A stretch of 13,782 nucleotides of DNA from Lysobacteraceae bacterium (lineage in GTDB: Bacteria > Pseudomonadota > Gammaproteobacteria > Xanthomonadales > Xanthomonadaceae), in the NCBI GenBank assembly GCA_003505795.1, contig DNXT01000388.1, forward strand, positions 904 through 14,685. Reading direction: 5' to 3'. Of this stretch, positions 1-6,834 are shown piece after piece (within the stretch, counting starts at the first letter, position 1; every line of letters begins with the position of its first letter). Below the pieces are notes generated by a model. It was not told the DNA's origin. It saw only the letters and a list, made by a program, of their open reading frames with translations, and did no database searches. Made by a program: the position numbers and the translations under genes.

Positions 1-131
1 AGGCCGACGGCATCGTGGCGCGGACGGTGTATCCGGAGGTGCCGCCGAAGGTGGAGTACCGCCTTACCGAATGGGGGCAGGCGTTGTGCCCGGCGCTGGA
101 CGGGCTGCTGCGGTGGGCGGAGCAGCGATGA
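1..131 (+). CDS. HxlR-family winged-helix regulator, C-terminal fragment
   Basis: The window opens inside a plus-strand gene read in frame 3, and 42 codons remain before a TGA stop at 129-131. The visible peptide contains DGIVARTVYPEVPPKVEYRL followed by TEWGQAL. This matches the beta-wing and following helix of HxlR-type (MarR-like) winged-helix DNA-binding regulators, where V-Y-P-E-V-P-P-x-V-E-Y-x-L-T is a hallmark. The tail LDGLLRWAEQR is the usual dimerisation helix that ends these proteins of about 110-130 residues. The N-terminal half, with the recognition helix, lies outside the window, so its target cannot be judged. It converges on the thiolase gene and is probably unrelated to the lipid-type cluster. 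Family assignment is fairly firm; function is unknown. Confidence 0.85.
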   Translation, partial: ADGIVARTVYPEVPPKVEYRLTEWGQALCPALDGLLRWAEQR

Positions 132-150
132 TCGGTATTCCCGCCCTCCC

Positions 151-176
151 GTAGGAGCGACTTCAGTCGCGATGGG
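151..176 (+). repeat. Solitary REP-like palindromic element
   Basis: Just after the HxlR stop lies GTAGGAGCGACTTCAGTCGC followed by GATGGG. GCGACT and AGTCGC (157-162 and 165-170) are exact inverted copies and form a small hairpin. GTAGGAGCGACTTCAGTCGC-type sequences are a recognisable family of dispersed intergenic repeats in xanthomonads and pseudomonads. A related inverted pair is found at 1592-1654. It lies between convergent genes, a typical position. The repeat class rests on recall, not on a genome-wide count. Confidence 0.65.
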
Positions 177-246
177 GCTTCCCCGCGGACGACCCGCCCC
201 GAGTCGCGCAATGACGGAATCTCCCGGGTTCGCCGCGTCGTCGGCC

Positions 247-264
247 GGCCCTGGATCCAGGGCC
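247..264. terminator. Perfect 18-bp palindrome between convergent genes (possible bidirectional terminator)
   Basis: GGCCCTGGA is followed directly by its reverse complement TCCAGGGCC, giving a self-complementary 18-bp block in the 192-bp gap between the HxlR tail and the thiolase stop. No T-run follows on either strand, so it is not a classical intrinsic terminator. It could act as a bidirectional hairpin or simply be a chance GC-rich palindrome. Nothing else recognisable lies in this gap besides the REP-like element. Confidence 0.3.
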
Positions 265-323
265 CTGGACCTGCGGCGGCGGTGCCTGCACCACCACCGG
301 CACGCCCCGCGGCATCGGCCCGG

Positions 324-1502
324 TCAGGTCCGTTCGAAGATGGCGGCGATGCCCTGGCCGCCGCCGATGCACATGGTCGCCAGCCCGTAGCGTCCACCGG
401 TGCGCTGCAGCTCGTGCACCAGCTTGACGACGATGATCGCGCCGGTGGCGCCGACCGGATGGCCCAGCGCGATGCCGCTGCCGTTGGGATTGACCTTGGC
501 CGGATCCAGGCCCAGTTCCGTGGCCACGGCGCAGGCCTGGGCCGCGAAGGCCTCGTTGGACTCGATCACGTCGAGGTCGTCGACCGACAGGCCCGCCCGC
601 GCCAGCGCCGCGCGCGTGGCCGGTATCGGCCCCAGGCCCATGTACAACGGTTCCACGCCGGCGTGCGCGTAGGCGACCAGGCGCGCCAGCGGCCGCAGGC
701 CATGGCGCTCGACGACTTCGCCGCTGGCCAGCACCACCGAGGCGGCGCCGTCGTTGATCCCCGACGCATTGCCTGCGGTCACCGTGCCGTCGGCCTTGAA
801 GGCCGGGCGCAGCGCGGCCAGTTCGGCCAGGGTGAGGTTGGCGCGGACGTGCTCGTCGGTGTCGAACGGGGTTTCCCTGCCGCGCCTGCCCACCTTGAGC
901 GGAACGATCTGGCCGGCGAAACGCCCGTCGGCGATGGCGGCGGCGGCGCGCCGGTGGCTTTCGAGCGCGAGCCCGTCCTGGCGGGCGCGGTCGATCGTGC
1001 AGCGCTCGGCGACGTTTTCCGCGGTGATGCCCATCAGCACCTGGTTGAACGGATCGGTCAGCGCGCCGTTGAGCGCGTCCACCAGCGTCGCGTCGCCGAG
1101 CTTGCGGCCCCAGCGATGGGTCGGTACGTGGAAGGGCGCGCGGCTCATCGACTCCGCGCCGCCGGCCAGCGCCGCGCTGCAGTCGCCGAGCAGCAGCGAT
1201 TGCGCGGCCGAGACGATGGCCTGCAGGCCTGAGCCGCACAGGCGGTTGACGGTCAGCGCGGGCGTCTGGACCGGCAGGCCCGACTCGATGGCGATCACGC
1301 GGGCCTGGTAGGCATCGCGCGGCTGGCTCGCGATGACCTGGCCGTAGACCGAATGGCCGATCTCCTCCACCGGGATGCCCGCGCGCGCGATCGCCTCCCG
1401 CGCGGTGGCGACGCCGAGCTCCGAAGGCGGGGTGTCCCTGAGCGCGCCGCCGAAGCTGCCGATGGCGGTGCGCACGCCGGAGACGATGAATACGTCGGTC
1501 AT
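324..1502 (-). CDS. Acetyl-CoA C-acyltransferase (thiolase)
   Basis: This 392-residue protein is a full-length thiolase (family norm about 390-395). It catalyses either thiolytic cleavage of 3-ketoacyl-CoA or condensation of two acetyl-CoA. All catalytic motifs are present: the nucleophile Cys89 in VNRLCGSGLQAI, NEAF at 316-319, His348 in GIALGHPVGATG, and Cys378 in CIGGGQG near the C-terminus. The start was chosen at ATG 1500-1502 (MTDVFIVSGVRTAIG), where family members begin; GAGGA lies 8 nt upstream. The reading frame stays open further upstream but shows no thiolase similarity there. It lies 214 bp downstream of the SDR gene on the same strand, so co-transcription is plausible across the intervening repeat. 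A degradative role is inferred from the acyl-CoA synthetase and SDR neighbours; a biosynthetic (PhaA-like) role cannot be excluded. Confidence 0.93.
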   Translation of the reverse strand: MTDVFIVSGVRTAIGSFGGALRDTPPSELGVATAREAIARAGIPVEEIGHSVYGQVIASQPRDAYQARVIAIESGLPVQTPALTVNRLCGSGLQAIVSAAQSLLLGDCSAALAGGAESMSRAPFHVPTHRWGRKLGDATLVDALNGALTDPFNQVLMGITAENVAERCTIDRARQDGLALESHRRAAAAIADGRFAGQIVPLKVGRRGRETPFDTDEHVRANLTLAELAALRPAFKADGTVTAGNASGINDGAASVVLASGEVVERHGLRPLARLVAYAHAGVEPLYMGLGPIPATRAALARAGLSVDDLDVIESNEAFAAQACAVATELGLDPAKVNPNGSGIALGHPVGATGAIIVVKLVHELQRTGGRYGLATMCIGGGQGIAAIFERT

Positions 1503-1591
1503 GTGGTCGATCCTCGATCTTGGAAGTGGTCCGGTACCCGTTCGGCGCCGACCTTCGGCGGCCGGCCGGCAGCCGCGAGGCCGGGCTGTTC

Positions 1592-1654
1592 GTGGGAGAG
1601 GCTTCACCCCGACAGCAGGGCACGAAAGCCAGTCGCGGCTGAAGTCCCTCCCAC
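1592..1654. repeat. REPIN-like inverted pair of REP elements
   Basis: The left arm at 1592-1613 begins GTGGGAGAGGCTTCACCCC. The right arm at 1632-1654, read on the minus strand, begins GTGGGAGGGACTTCAGCCGC. The two arms are diverged copies of one element in opposite orientation, separated by 18 bp, which is the arrangement called REPIN in bacteria. They resemble the solitary element at 151-176. The pair sits in the 214-bp gap between the SDR stop and the thiolase start. In RNA it would form a long imperfect hairpin inside a putative operon. Confidence 0.65.
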
Positions 1655-1716
1655 CGGGGCATTGGCAATTACTGCGGGTGCGTACCCCGGTCGCGGCCGG
1701 TTCCCGGCTGCGCGGC

Positions 1717-2607
1717 TCAGCCCTGCGTATCGGCGGCGAACGCGAAACCGGCCTTCGCCAGTTCGTGCCGGGCCTGGGTGAACCCCTCGCCGGGAACCGT
1801 CTCGCCGCGGCGGTCGGACACTTCGGCCCAGCGGGCGAGGATCTGCTCGGCCGCCGCCGGGCCTTCCTCGACGTGGATGCCGCGGGTCAGGGTGATGTTC
1901 GCGATCTCGAAGCCACCGGCGCCGGCGCACAGCACCGTGCGGGTCGGCGCGTCCTCGGCCACCAGCGCCAGCAGCGCCGGGCTCACCAGCTCCGGACGCA
2001 GCAGTTCCAGCTGCTCCTGCGGCAGGATGTCTTCCATCATCCGCGTCGCGGCGGTGGGAGCGAGGCAGTTCACGCGGACGTCGTGTTTCCGGCCTTCGAG
2101 CGCGAGGGTCTGCATGAGCCCGACCAGTGCCATCTTCGCCGCGCCGTAGTTCGACTGGCCGAAGTTGCCGTACAGGCCTGAACTGGACGTGGTCATGACG
2201 ATGCGGCCGTAGCCCTGCGCGCGCATGGTTTCCCAGACCGCCTTGGTGCAGTTGACCGCCCCCATCAGGTGCACGTCGACGACCAGGCGGAAATCGTCCA
2301 GGTCCATCTTCGCGAAGGTCTTGTCGCGCAGGATGCCGGCGTTGTTGACCAGGATGTCGATGCGTCCCCAGGCCGCGAGGGTGTCGTCCACCATCGCCTG
2401 CACGGCGGCCAGGTCGGTCACCGAGCCGCGGAAGGCGCGGGCTTGGCCGCCGGCCGTGGCGATTTCCCGCGCCACCGCCTCGGCGCCTTCGCCCAGATCG
2501 TTCACCACCACCTTCGCCCCGCGTCGGGCGAGCAGCAGGGCATGCGCCCGGCCCAGGCCGCCGCCGGCCCCCGTCACCATCGCCACGCGCCCCGTCAGAT
2601 CGATCAC
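1717..2607 (-). CDS. SDR-family (3R)-hydroxyacyl-CoA dehydrogenase-like oxidoreductase
   Basis: This is a 296-residue classical short-chain dehydrogenase/reductase. It has the NAD(P)-binding TGAGGGLG motif at 12-19, Asp37 in VVVNDLG (which favours NAD), NNAG at 88-91, Ser141, and the YxxxK pair Tyr154/Lys158. The overall run GRVAMVTGAGGGLGRAHALL and the C-terminal extension LCAGAGGFEIANITLTRGIHV resemble the dehydrogenase domain of peroxisomal multifunctional enzyme type 2 (HSD17B4) and its bacterial relatives. A beta-oxidation-type 3-hydroxyacyl-CoA or hydroxysteroid substrate is therefore likely. The start is GTG at 2605-2607, because a perfect AAGGAGG lies 5 nt upstream; the open frame further upstream runs into the operator and lacks SDR features. 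It is divergent from the TonB-dependent receptor and upstream of the thiolase. The exact substrate is inferred only. Confidence 0.9.
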   Translation of the reverse strand: MIDLTGRVAMVTGAGGGLGRAHALLLARRGAKVVVNDLGEGAEAVAREIATAGGQARAFRGSVTDLAAVQAMVDDTLAAWGRIDILVNNAGILRDKTFAKMDLDDFRLVVDVHLMGAVNCTKAVWETMRAQGYGRIVMTTSSSGLYGNFGQSNYGAAKMALVGLMQTLALEGRKHDVRVNCLAPTAATRMMEDILPQEQLELLRPELVSPALLALVAEDAPTRTVLCAGAGGFEIANITLTRGIHVEEGPAAAEQILARWAEVSDRRGETVPGEGFTQARHELAKAGFAFAADTQG

Positions 2608-2612
2608 TGCTG

Positions 2613-2619
2613 CCTCCTT
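2613..2619 (-). promoter_or_regulatory. Strong ribosome binding site that decides the SDR GTG start
   Basis: On the minus strand AAGGAGG lies 5 nt before the GTG at 2607. It is a full anti-16S match in a region where other genes have weaker sites. It rules out the longer in-frame ATG starts upstream. Confidence 0.8.
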
Positions 2620-2695
2620 GTCCCGCGGATGCCGGGCGTCGCCGGCTGGATTGTTGGGCGGAACCGTCCAGGAGCGGCGGGTCCGGCGCGGCCAG

Positions 2696-2725
2696 AGCCT
2701 AGCACCGGCCATTACATTCATTCAA
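2696..2725 (-). promoter_or_regulatory. Candidate SDR-thiolase promoter overlapping the operator
   Basis: On the minus strand TTGAAT (2720-2725) is followed after 18 bp by TAGGCT (2696-2701), a modest match to a sigma-70 promoter. The -35 hexamer lies inside the inverted repeat at 2714-2739, so a protein bound there would block it. The leader to the GTG start would be about 85 nt. The -10 match is weak. Confidence 0.4.
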
Positions 2726-2739
2726 CATAGAATGAATAT
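2714..2739. promoter_or_regulatory. Operator O1: ACATTCA-N12-TGAATAT dyad in the divergent promoter
   Basis: An AT-rich dyad stands out in GC-rich DNA between the SDR and TonB-dependent receptor genes. ATTCATTC (2716-2723) and GAATGAAT (2730-2737) are exact inverted copies around a 6-bp centre. The outer arms ACATTCA and TGAATAT recur with identical spacing at 12167-12192, upstream of the MFS-esterase operon. The right arm continues directly into TTGACT, a -35-like hexamer. Size, symmetry and position fit a TetR-family operator. The regulator encoded at 8181-8879 is the obvious candidate, but this is inference. Confidence 0.75.
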
Positions 2740-2767
2740 TGACTCGGGCCAGGCGCGGTGCCAAATT
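2739..2767 (+). promoter_or_regulatory. Candidate TonB-dependent receptor promoter
   Basis: TTGACT (2739-2744) is followed after 17 bp by CAAATT (2762-2767). The -35 match is good and the -10 is poor. The -35 starts on the last base of operator O1. The corresponding promoter of the MFS operon has the same operator-TTGAC junction, which supports this placement. The leader to the ATG would be about 50 nt. Confidence 0.45.
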
Positions 2768-2821
2768 GCCGGCGTGCACCGAACCGTTCGATGCATTCGA
2801 GCCGATTCCTGGGAGGGGGTC

Positions 2822-5128
2822 ATGAACACCAGTGCTTTGAGAAACCGTGCGCGGTTGTCGCGCCTTGCCGTGTTGTTGTTGCCGTGGTGCGGGGCCGCCG
2901 TGGCGCAGACCGCCAGTCCACCTGCCGCGTCCGACGGGTCCCGGGACGCGAAGGAGCTGGACACCGTCGTCGTCAGCGCGACCCGCCGCAGCGAACCGCT
3001 GAAGGACGTGCCGATCAGCATCACCACGCTGTCGCAGGAGGAACTGGACGCCAAGGGCATCGTCGGCTACGAGGGCATGGCCTACGAAACGCCGGGCGTC
3101 GTGCTCAACCGGGCCAGCGCCAACTTCAACAACTTCACCGCGCGCGGCATCGCCACCAACGGCTATAACGCCGGCCTGCAAAGCACGGTGGCGATCTATG
3201 TCGACGAGCTGCCGATCTCGGCCAACGGCAACTCCACCATCCTCGATCCGAGCATGTACGACGTGGAGCGCATCGAGTTCCTGCGCGGCCCGCAGGGCAC
3301 GCTGTTCGGCTCGGGGTCCCTGGCCGGTGCGTTGCGCATCCTGACCCACGCCCCCGATCCGGACGCGTTCGAGGCATCGTTCCTGGCCGACGTCGGCATG
3401 ACCGGATCCAACTCGCTGCGCCAGCGCTACAACGCCATGGTGAACATCCCGCTGGCGAAGGACACGATGGCGCTGCGCGTGGTCGGCTTCTCGCGCAACG
3501 AGGAGGGCTACGTCGACAACCTCGGCACCGGCGTCAAGAACGCCAACACGCTGAAAAGCCACGGCGGCCGGGCCACGCTGCTGTGGCAGCCGACCGAGGA
3601 GCTCTCGGCGCAGTTGCGCGTCGCGCGCGAACAGAGCGAGCCGGAGGATTCGTCGCTGATCAATCCCGAGCTCGGGTCGGACCGGGACAAGCGCTATTCG
3701 GATCGGCCGGACATGTTCTCCGGCAAGATGACCAACTACAACCTCACCCTGGACTACCAGTTCGACGGCGCGAAACTGACCAGTTCCTCGACCTGGTCGG
3801 ACTACGAGTCGACGTTCAACGTCGACCTGGCCGCCACCTACAACCATGCCTTCGCCTTCGCGCTGGACGGCCCCGGCAAGAGCAGCACCTTCGTGCAGGA
3901 GATGCGCCTGGTCTCCGATACCGACGGGCCGCTGGACTGGGTCCTGGGCGGGTTCTACTTCAAGCGCGATCGCGACGTCTACTTCGGCTACCGCTCCAAC
4001 CCGGAATACCTCGCCAGCAGCGGCATCACCGGCCTGCCGGACGAGTACTACCTGCGCTACCACACCTTCGACTACACCAAGGAAAGGGCGCTGTTCGGCC
4101 AGTTGACCTACCACTTCACGGACGATGTCTGGGCGACCGTGGGCCTGCGCTACGGCAGCATCGAGGCGCAGGGCTTCACCCGCGAAGGCGGCTACAACAG
4201 CGATTACCTGACCCTGGCCTACACCTGCAGCTTCTTCGGCGTATGCGGCTTGCCGGTGACGGTCACCCCGGTGGCCGCCGCCGCCGGTGCGGTGGCCAAG
4301 GAGACCGGCCCGTCCTACCGGGTCAGCGCGTCGTGGCGCGCGACGCCCTCGGTGACCGCGTATGCCGCCGTCGCGACCGGCTATCGCGCCCCCGTCGTGA
4401 ATGCCCGCGCCGGATCGGTCAGCACGATCGATCCGGGCGATCTGGTCATCCCCACGGGCGCGGACTCCGACGAGCTGATCAGCTACGAGCTGGGCATGAA
4501 GGGGCGCTGGCTGCAGGGACGTCTGGCGGCCAACCTCACGCTCTATTACATCGACTGGAGCGACATCCAGGTGCAGGCCAACCGCGTATCCGATTCGGTG
4601 CAGTTCGCCACCAACATCGGCGGCGCCTTCAGTCGCGGCTTCGAGTTCGAGTTCATGGCCAGGCCGAGCATGAACTGGACCCTCGCGCTGAACGGCGCCT
4701 TCAACCAGGCCAAGGTGGATACGCTGAGCGCCGAGGAGGCGGCCATCTCCGGCGCGGTGATGGACGCGCGGCTGGCGGGTCCGCGGTTCAGCGGCTCGAT
4801 GACGGCCGGCTATGCGTTCGACCTGCCGCGCAACGCCGAAGGCAACGCGTCGCTGGCGCTGGTGCACGTGGGCAAGTATCCGGGCTCGTTCCCGAATGTG
4901 CCGGGGCGGCCCGGCACGCCCAGCCCGACCTACGGCTGGACCGAGTCCTACAACATCGTCAACGCCTCCGTCGCGGCGTCCTTCCAGGACTTCACCGTCG
5001 GGCTTTACGCGGAGAACCTGTTCGACGACCGCTCGATCAACTACGTGCATCCGGAAGCCTTCCTCGACGGCCGTTATGGCGTGGTACGGCCGCGCACCGT
5101 GGGCGTGCGCGTGGGCTACAAGTTCTGA
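2822..5128 (+). CDS. TonB-dependent outer-membrane receptor
   Basis: This 768-residue protein should form a plugged outer-membrane beta-barrel that imports a bulky ligand using TonB-ExbBD energy. The N-terminus (charged MNTSALRNRARLSR, a hydrophobic core, then GAAVA|QT) is a Sec signal peptide cleaved near residue 28. The TonB box is ELDTVVVSATRR at 45-56. The plug domain follows, with DVPISITTLS and the hallmark VERIEFLRGPQGTLFGSGSL near 148-167. The rest is barrel repeats ending in VGYKF, with the terminal aromatic residue needed for outer-membrane assembly. The start was chosen because GGGAGGGGG precedes the ATG and a signal peptide follows it. Two cysteines, 469 and 475 (C-x5-C), lie in what looks like a surface loop. 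The plug and barrel resemble catabolic receptors of the sphingomonad/xanthomonad type more than catecholate siderophore receptors; no Fur-box-like site is visible, and the operator is shared with a catabolic operon. The ligand is unknown. Confidence 0.95.
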   Translation: MNTSALRNRARLSRLAVLLLPWCGAAVAQTASPPAASDGSRDAKELDTVVVSATRRSEPLKDVPISITTLSQEELDAKGIVGYEGMAYETPGVVLNRASANFNNFTARGIATNGYNAGLQSTVAIYVDELPISANGNSTILDPSMYDVERIEFLRGPQGTLFGSGSLAGALRILTHAPDPDAFEASFLADVGMTGSNSLRQRYNAMVNIPLAKDTMALRVVGFSRNEEGYVDNLGTGVKNANTLKSHGGRATLLWQPTEELSAQLRVAREQSEPEDSSLINPELGSDRDKRYSDRPDMFSGKMTNYNLTLDYQFDGAKLTSSSTWSDYESTFNVDLAATYNHAFAFALDGPGKSSTFVQEMRLVSDTDGPLDWVLGGFYFKRDRDVYFGYRSNPEYLASSGITGLPDEYYLRYHTFDYTKERALFGQLTYHFTDDVWATVGLRYGSIEAQGFTREGGYNSDYLTLAYTCSFFGVCGLPVTVTPVAAAAGAVAKETGPSYRVSASWRATPSVTAYAAVATGYRAPVVNARAGSVSTIDPGDLVIPTGADSDELISYELGMKGRWLQGRLAANLTLYYIDWSDIQVQANRVSDSVQFATNIGGAFSRGFEFEFMARPSMNWTLALNGAFNQAKVDTLSAEEAAISGAVMDARLAGPRFSGSMTAGYAFDLPRNAEGNASLALVHVGKYPGSFPNVPGRPGTPSPTYGWTESYNIVNASVAASFQDFTVGLYAENLFDDRSINYVHPEAFLDGRYGVVRPRTVGVRVGYKF

Positions 5129-5146
5129 CGCATGCCCGGCGGCAGC

Positions 5147-5181
5147 GCTGGATGCCGGCCAGGCCGGCATCCAGCACTTTC
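5147..5181 (+). terminator. Strong hairpin between receptor and acyl-CoA synthetase genes
   Basis: GCTGGATGCCGGC (5147-5159) pairs perfectly with GCCGGCATCCAGC (5163-5175) across a CAG loop, a 13-bp stem starting 18 bp after the receptor stop. ACTTTCT follows, only a weak T-rich tail. It may terminate some receptor transcripts, or protect the receptor mRNA 3' end so that the receptor is made in excess over the downstream enzymes. This is a common layout for TonB-receptor operons. Confidence 0.6.
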
Positions 5182-5208
5182 TGGATATATGGAGACACCG
5201 AGATCGTG

Positions 5209-6834
5209 ATGCCCGTGAACCATGGAGAAATGCAGGCGTTTGCCCTGACGCTCGACAAATTCCTGGACCATGCCGCGCGCTGGCATCCGGAAGTCGAAGT
5301 GGTCACGGCGCGCGAGGAGGGCGGTCGCGATCGCATTGGCTATGCCGGCCTGAGGCAGCGCAGCCGCCGGCTTTCGGCGGTGTTCGCCGGCCTGGGCGTC
5401 GTTCCCGGGCAGCACGTCGCCACCCTGGCCTGGAACACGCAGGGCCATATGGAGACCTGGTTCGCCGCCATGGGCATGGGCGCGGTGTGCCACACGCTGA
5501 ATCCACGGCTCGCCGAGGCGCACCTGGTCGGCATGCTGATGCAGTCGCAAGCGCGCCTGCTGGTCGTCTCCGCCGACCTGGTGCCGCTGGCCCGCCGCGT
5601 CGCCGCGCAGGCGCGGACGGTCGAGCGGATACTGACGATCGATGGCGACGCGGAGGCCGGCGACAGCCTGCCCGCGGCGGCCGCGCTGGAGCCGATGATC
5701 GCCCAGGCCGGCGAAGACGAGGTGACATGGGGCGGGTTCGACGAGAACGCCCCGTGCGGCCTGTGCTTCACCTCGGGTACGACCGGCGCGCCCAAGGGCG
5801 TCACCTACACGCACCGGGGCAACTACCTGCACACCTTGCGCACCTTGCAGGCCGACACCATGGCGATCTCGGGCCGGGACAGCGTGCTGCTGGCGGTTCC
5901 CATGTTCCACGCCAACGGCTGGGGCGTGCCGTTCGCCACGCCGGCCGTCGGCGCGCGCCTGATCCTGCCCGGGCGCCACCTGGACGGCGCCAGCCTGGCG
6001 CGGCTGATCGACGCCGAGTCGGTCACCGTGGCGATCGGCATCGCCACGGTCTGGCTGGCGCTGGTGGAGCACCTGGAAGCGACCGGCGGCCGCACGCCTT
6101 CGCTGAAGCGGGTCATCGTCGGCGGCGCGCCGATGACGCCGGCGCTGATGCAGCGCATCGAACAGCGCCTGGGCGTCACCGTGCAGACCAGTTGGGGCAT
6201 GACCGAACTGTCGCCGAGCGGGGCCGTCTCCCCGCCCGACGACCCGGCGCGCATGCCGAACCTTTCCGGACGCCCGGCGATCGGCGTGGATCTGCTGCTC
6301 ACGGACGCGCAGGGCGTGCCCTTGCCCGAACAGCGCGGACAGGAAGGGCACCTGCGGGTGAAGGGCGCCAGCGTCATCCAGCGCTACTTCGGCCAGGCCG
6401 ATCCTGCCGTCGACGCGCACGGCTGGTTCGTCACCGGCGACCTCGCCCGCATCGACGCGCAGGGCAACCTGATGATCGTCGGTCGTGCGAAGGACCTGAT
6501 CAAGTCCGGGGGCGAATGGATCAATCCTGCCGAGATCGAGGAGATCGTGGGCGGACTGCCCGAAGTCTCGCTGTCCAGCGTGATCGGCCGCGCGCATCCG
6601 AAATGGGGCGAGCGGCCGATCCTGCTGGTCGAGCTGCGCGAGGGATGCACGCTCGACGACGAGACGCTGCTCGGTGCCCTGCGCGGCCGCGTCGCGTCCT
6701 GGTGGTTGCCGGACGAAGTGATCCGCCTGGAGCGGATGCCCCTGGCCGCGACCGGCAAGATCGACAAGATGCGCCTGCGCGCCGAGTATGGCGGCGCGGA
6801 CGAAGCGCCGCCGGCAGCGGCGCCGCGCGCATGA
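5209..6834 (+). CDS. Fatty-acyl-CoA synthetase, AMP-forming (ANL superfamily)
   Basis: This 541-residue enzyme should activate a carboxylic acid to its CoA thioester, consuming ATP and releasing AMP. Its length is typical of the 540-550-residue medium/long-chain acyl-CoA ligases. Visible motifs are the P-loop TSGTTGAPKG (188-197), PMFHANGWGVPF (231-242), SWGMTE (328-333), GWFVTGDLARID (405-416), the hinge/A8 region GRAKDLIKSGGEWI (425-438), and the catalytic lysine Lys517 in ATGKIDK. All key residues are intact. Start choice is uncertain: ATG 5209 is used, GTG 5206 has slightly better spacing from GGAGA at 5191, and ATG 5230 would drop seven residues. It follows the receptor by 80 bp, with a hairpin between, and overlaps the next gene by 4 nt (ATGA), so the two are translationally coupled. 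The acid it activates is unknown; it is probably released by the neighbouring esterases (inference). Confidence 0.94.
   Translation: MPVNHGEMQAFALTLDKFLDHAARWHPEVEVVTAREEGGRDRIGYAGLRQRSRRLSAVFAGLGVVPGQHVATLAWNTQGHMETWFAAMGMGAVCHTLNPRLAEAHLVGMLMQSQARLLVVSADLVPLARRVAAQARTVERILTIDGDAEAGDSLPAAAALEPMIAQAGEDEVTWGGFDENAPCGLCFTSGTTGAPKGVTYTHRGNYLHTLRTLQADTMAISGRDSVLLAVPMFHANGWGVPFATPAVGARLILPGRHLDGASLARLIDAESVTVAIGIATVWLALVEHLEATGGRTPSLKRVIVGGAPMTPALMQRIEQRLGVTVQTSWGMTELSPSGAVSPPDDPARMPNLSGRPAIGVDLLLTDAQGVPLPEQRGQEGHLRVKGASVIQRYFGQADPAVDAHGWFVTGDLARIDAQGNLMIVGRAKDLIKSGGEWINPAEIEEIVGGLPEVSLSSVIGRAHPKWGERPILLVELREGCTLDDETLLGALRGRVASWWLPDEVIRLERMPLAATGKIDKMRLRAEYGGADEAPPAAAPRA

Noticed and set aside
163..1668. 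Minus-strand open frame of about 500 codons overlapping the thiolase
   Set aside because: It is a shifted-frame shadow of the thiolase, Arg/Pro-rich with no family features.
2716..2737. Match to the Bacillus FadR-type fatty-acid operator
   Set aside because: As I recall it, that box has the half-sites in the order TGAATGA...TCATTCA. Here the arms are in the opposite order (ATTCATTC...GAATGAAT), so equating them is not justified.
2699..5170. Long minus-strand open frame (over 800 codons) opposite the TonB receptor
   Set aside because: Arg/Val/Gly-rich antisense translation typical of high-GC codon bias. It has no recognisable motif, and the receptor on the other strand is unmistakable.
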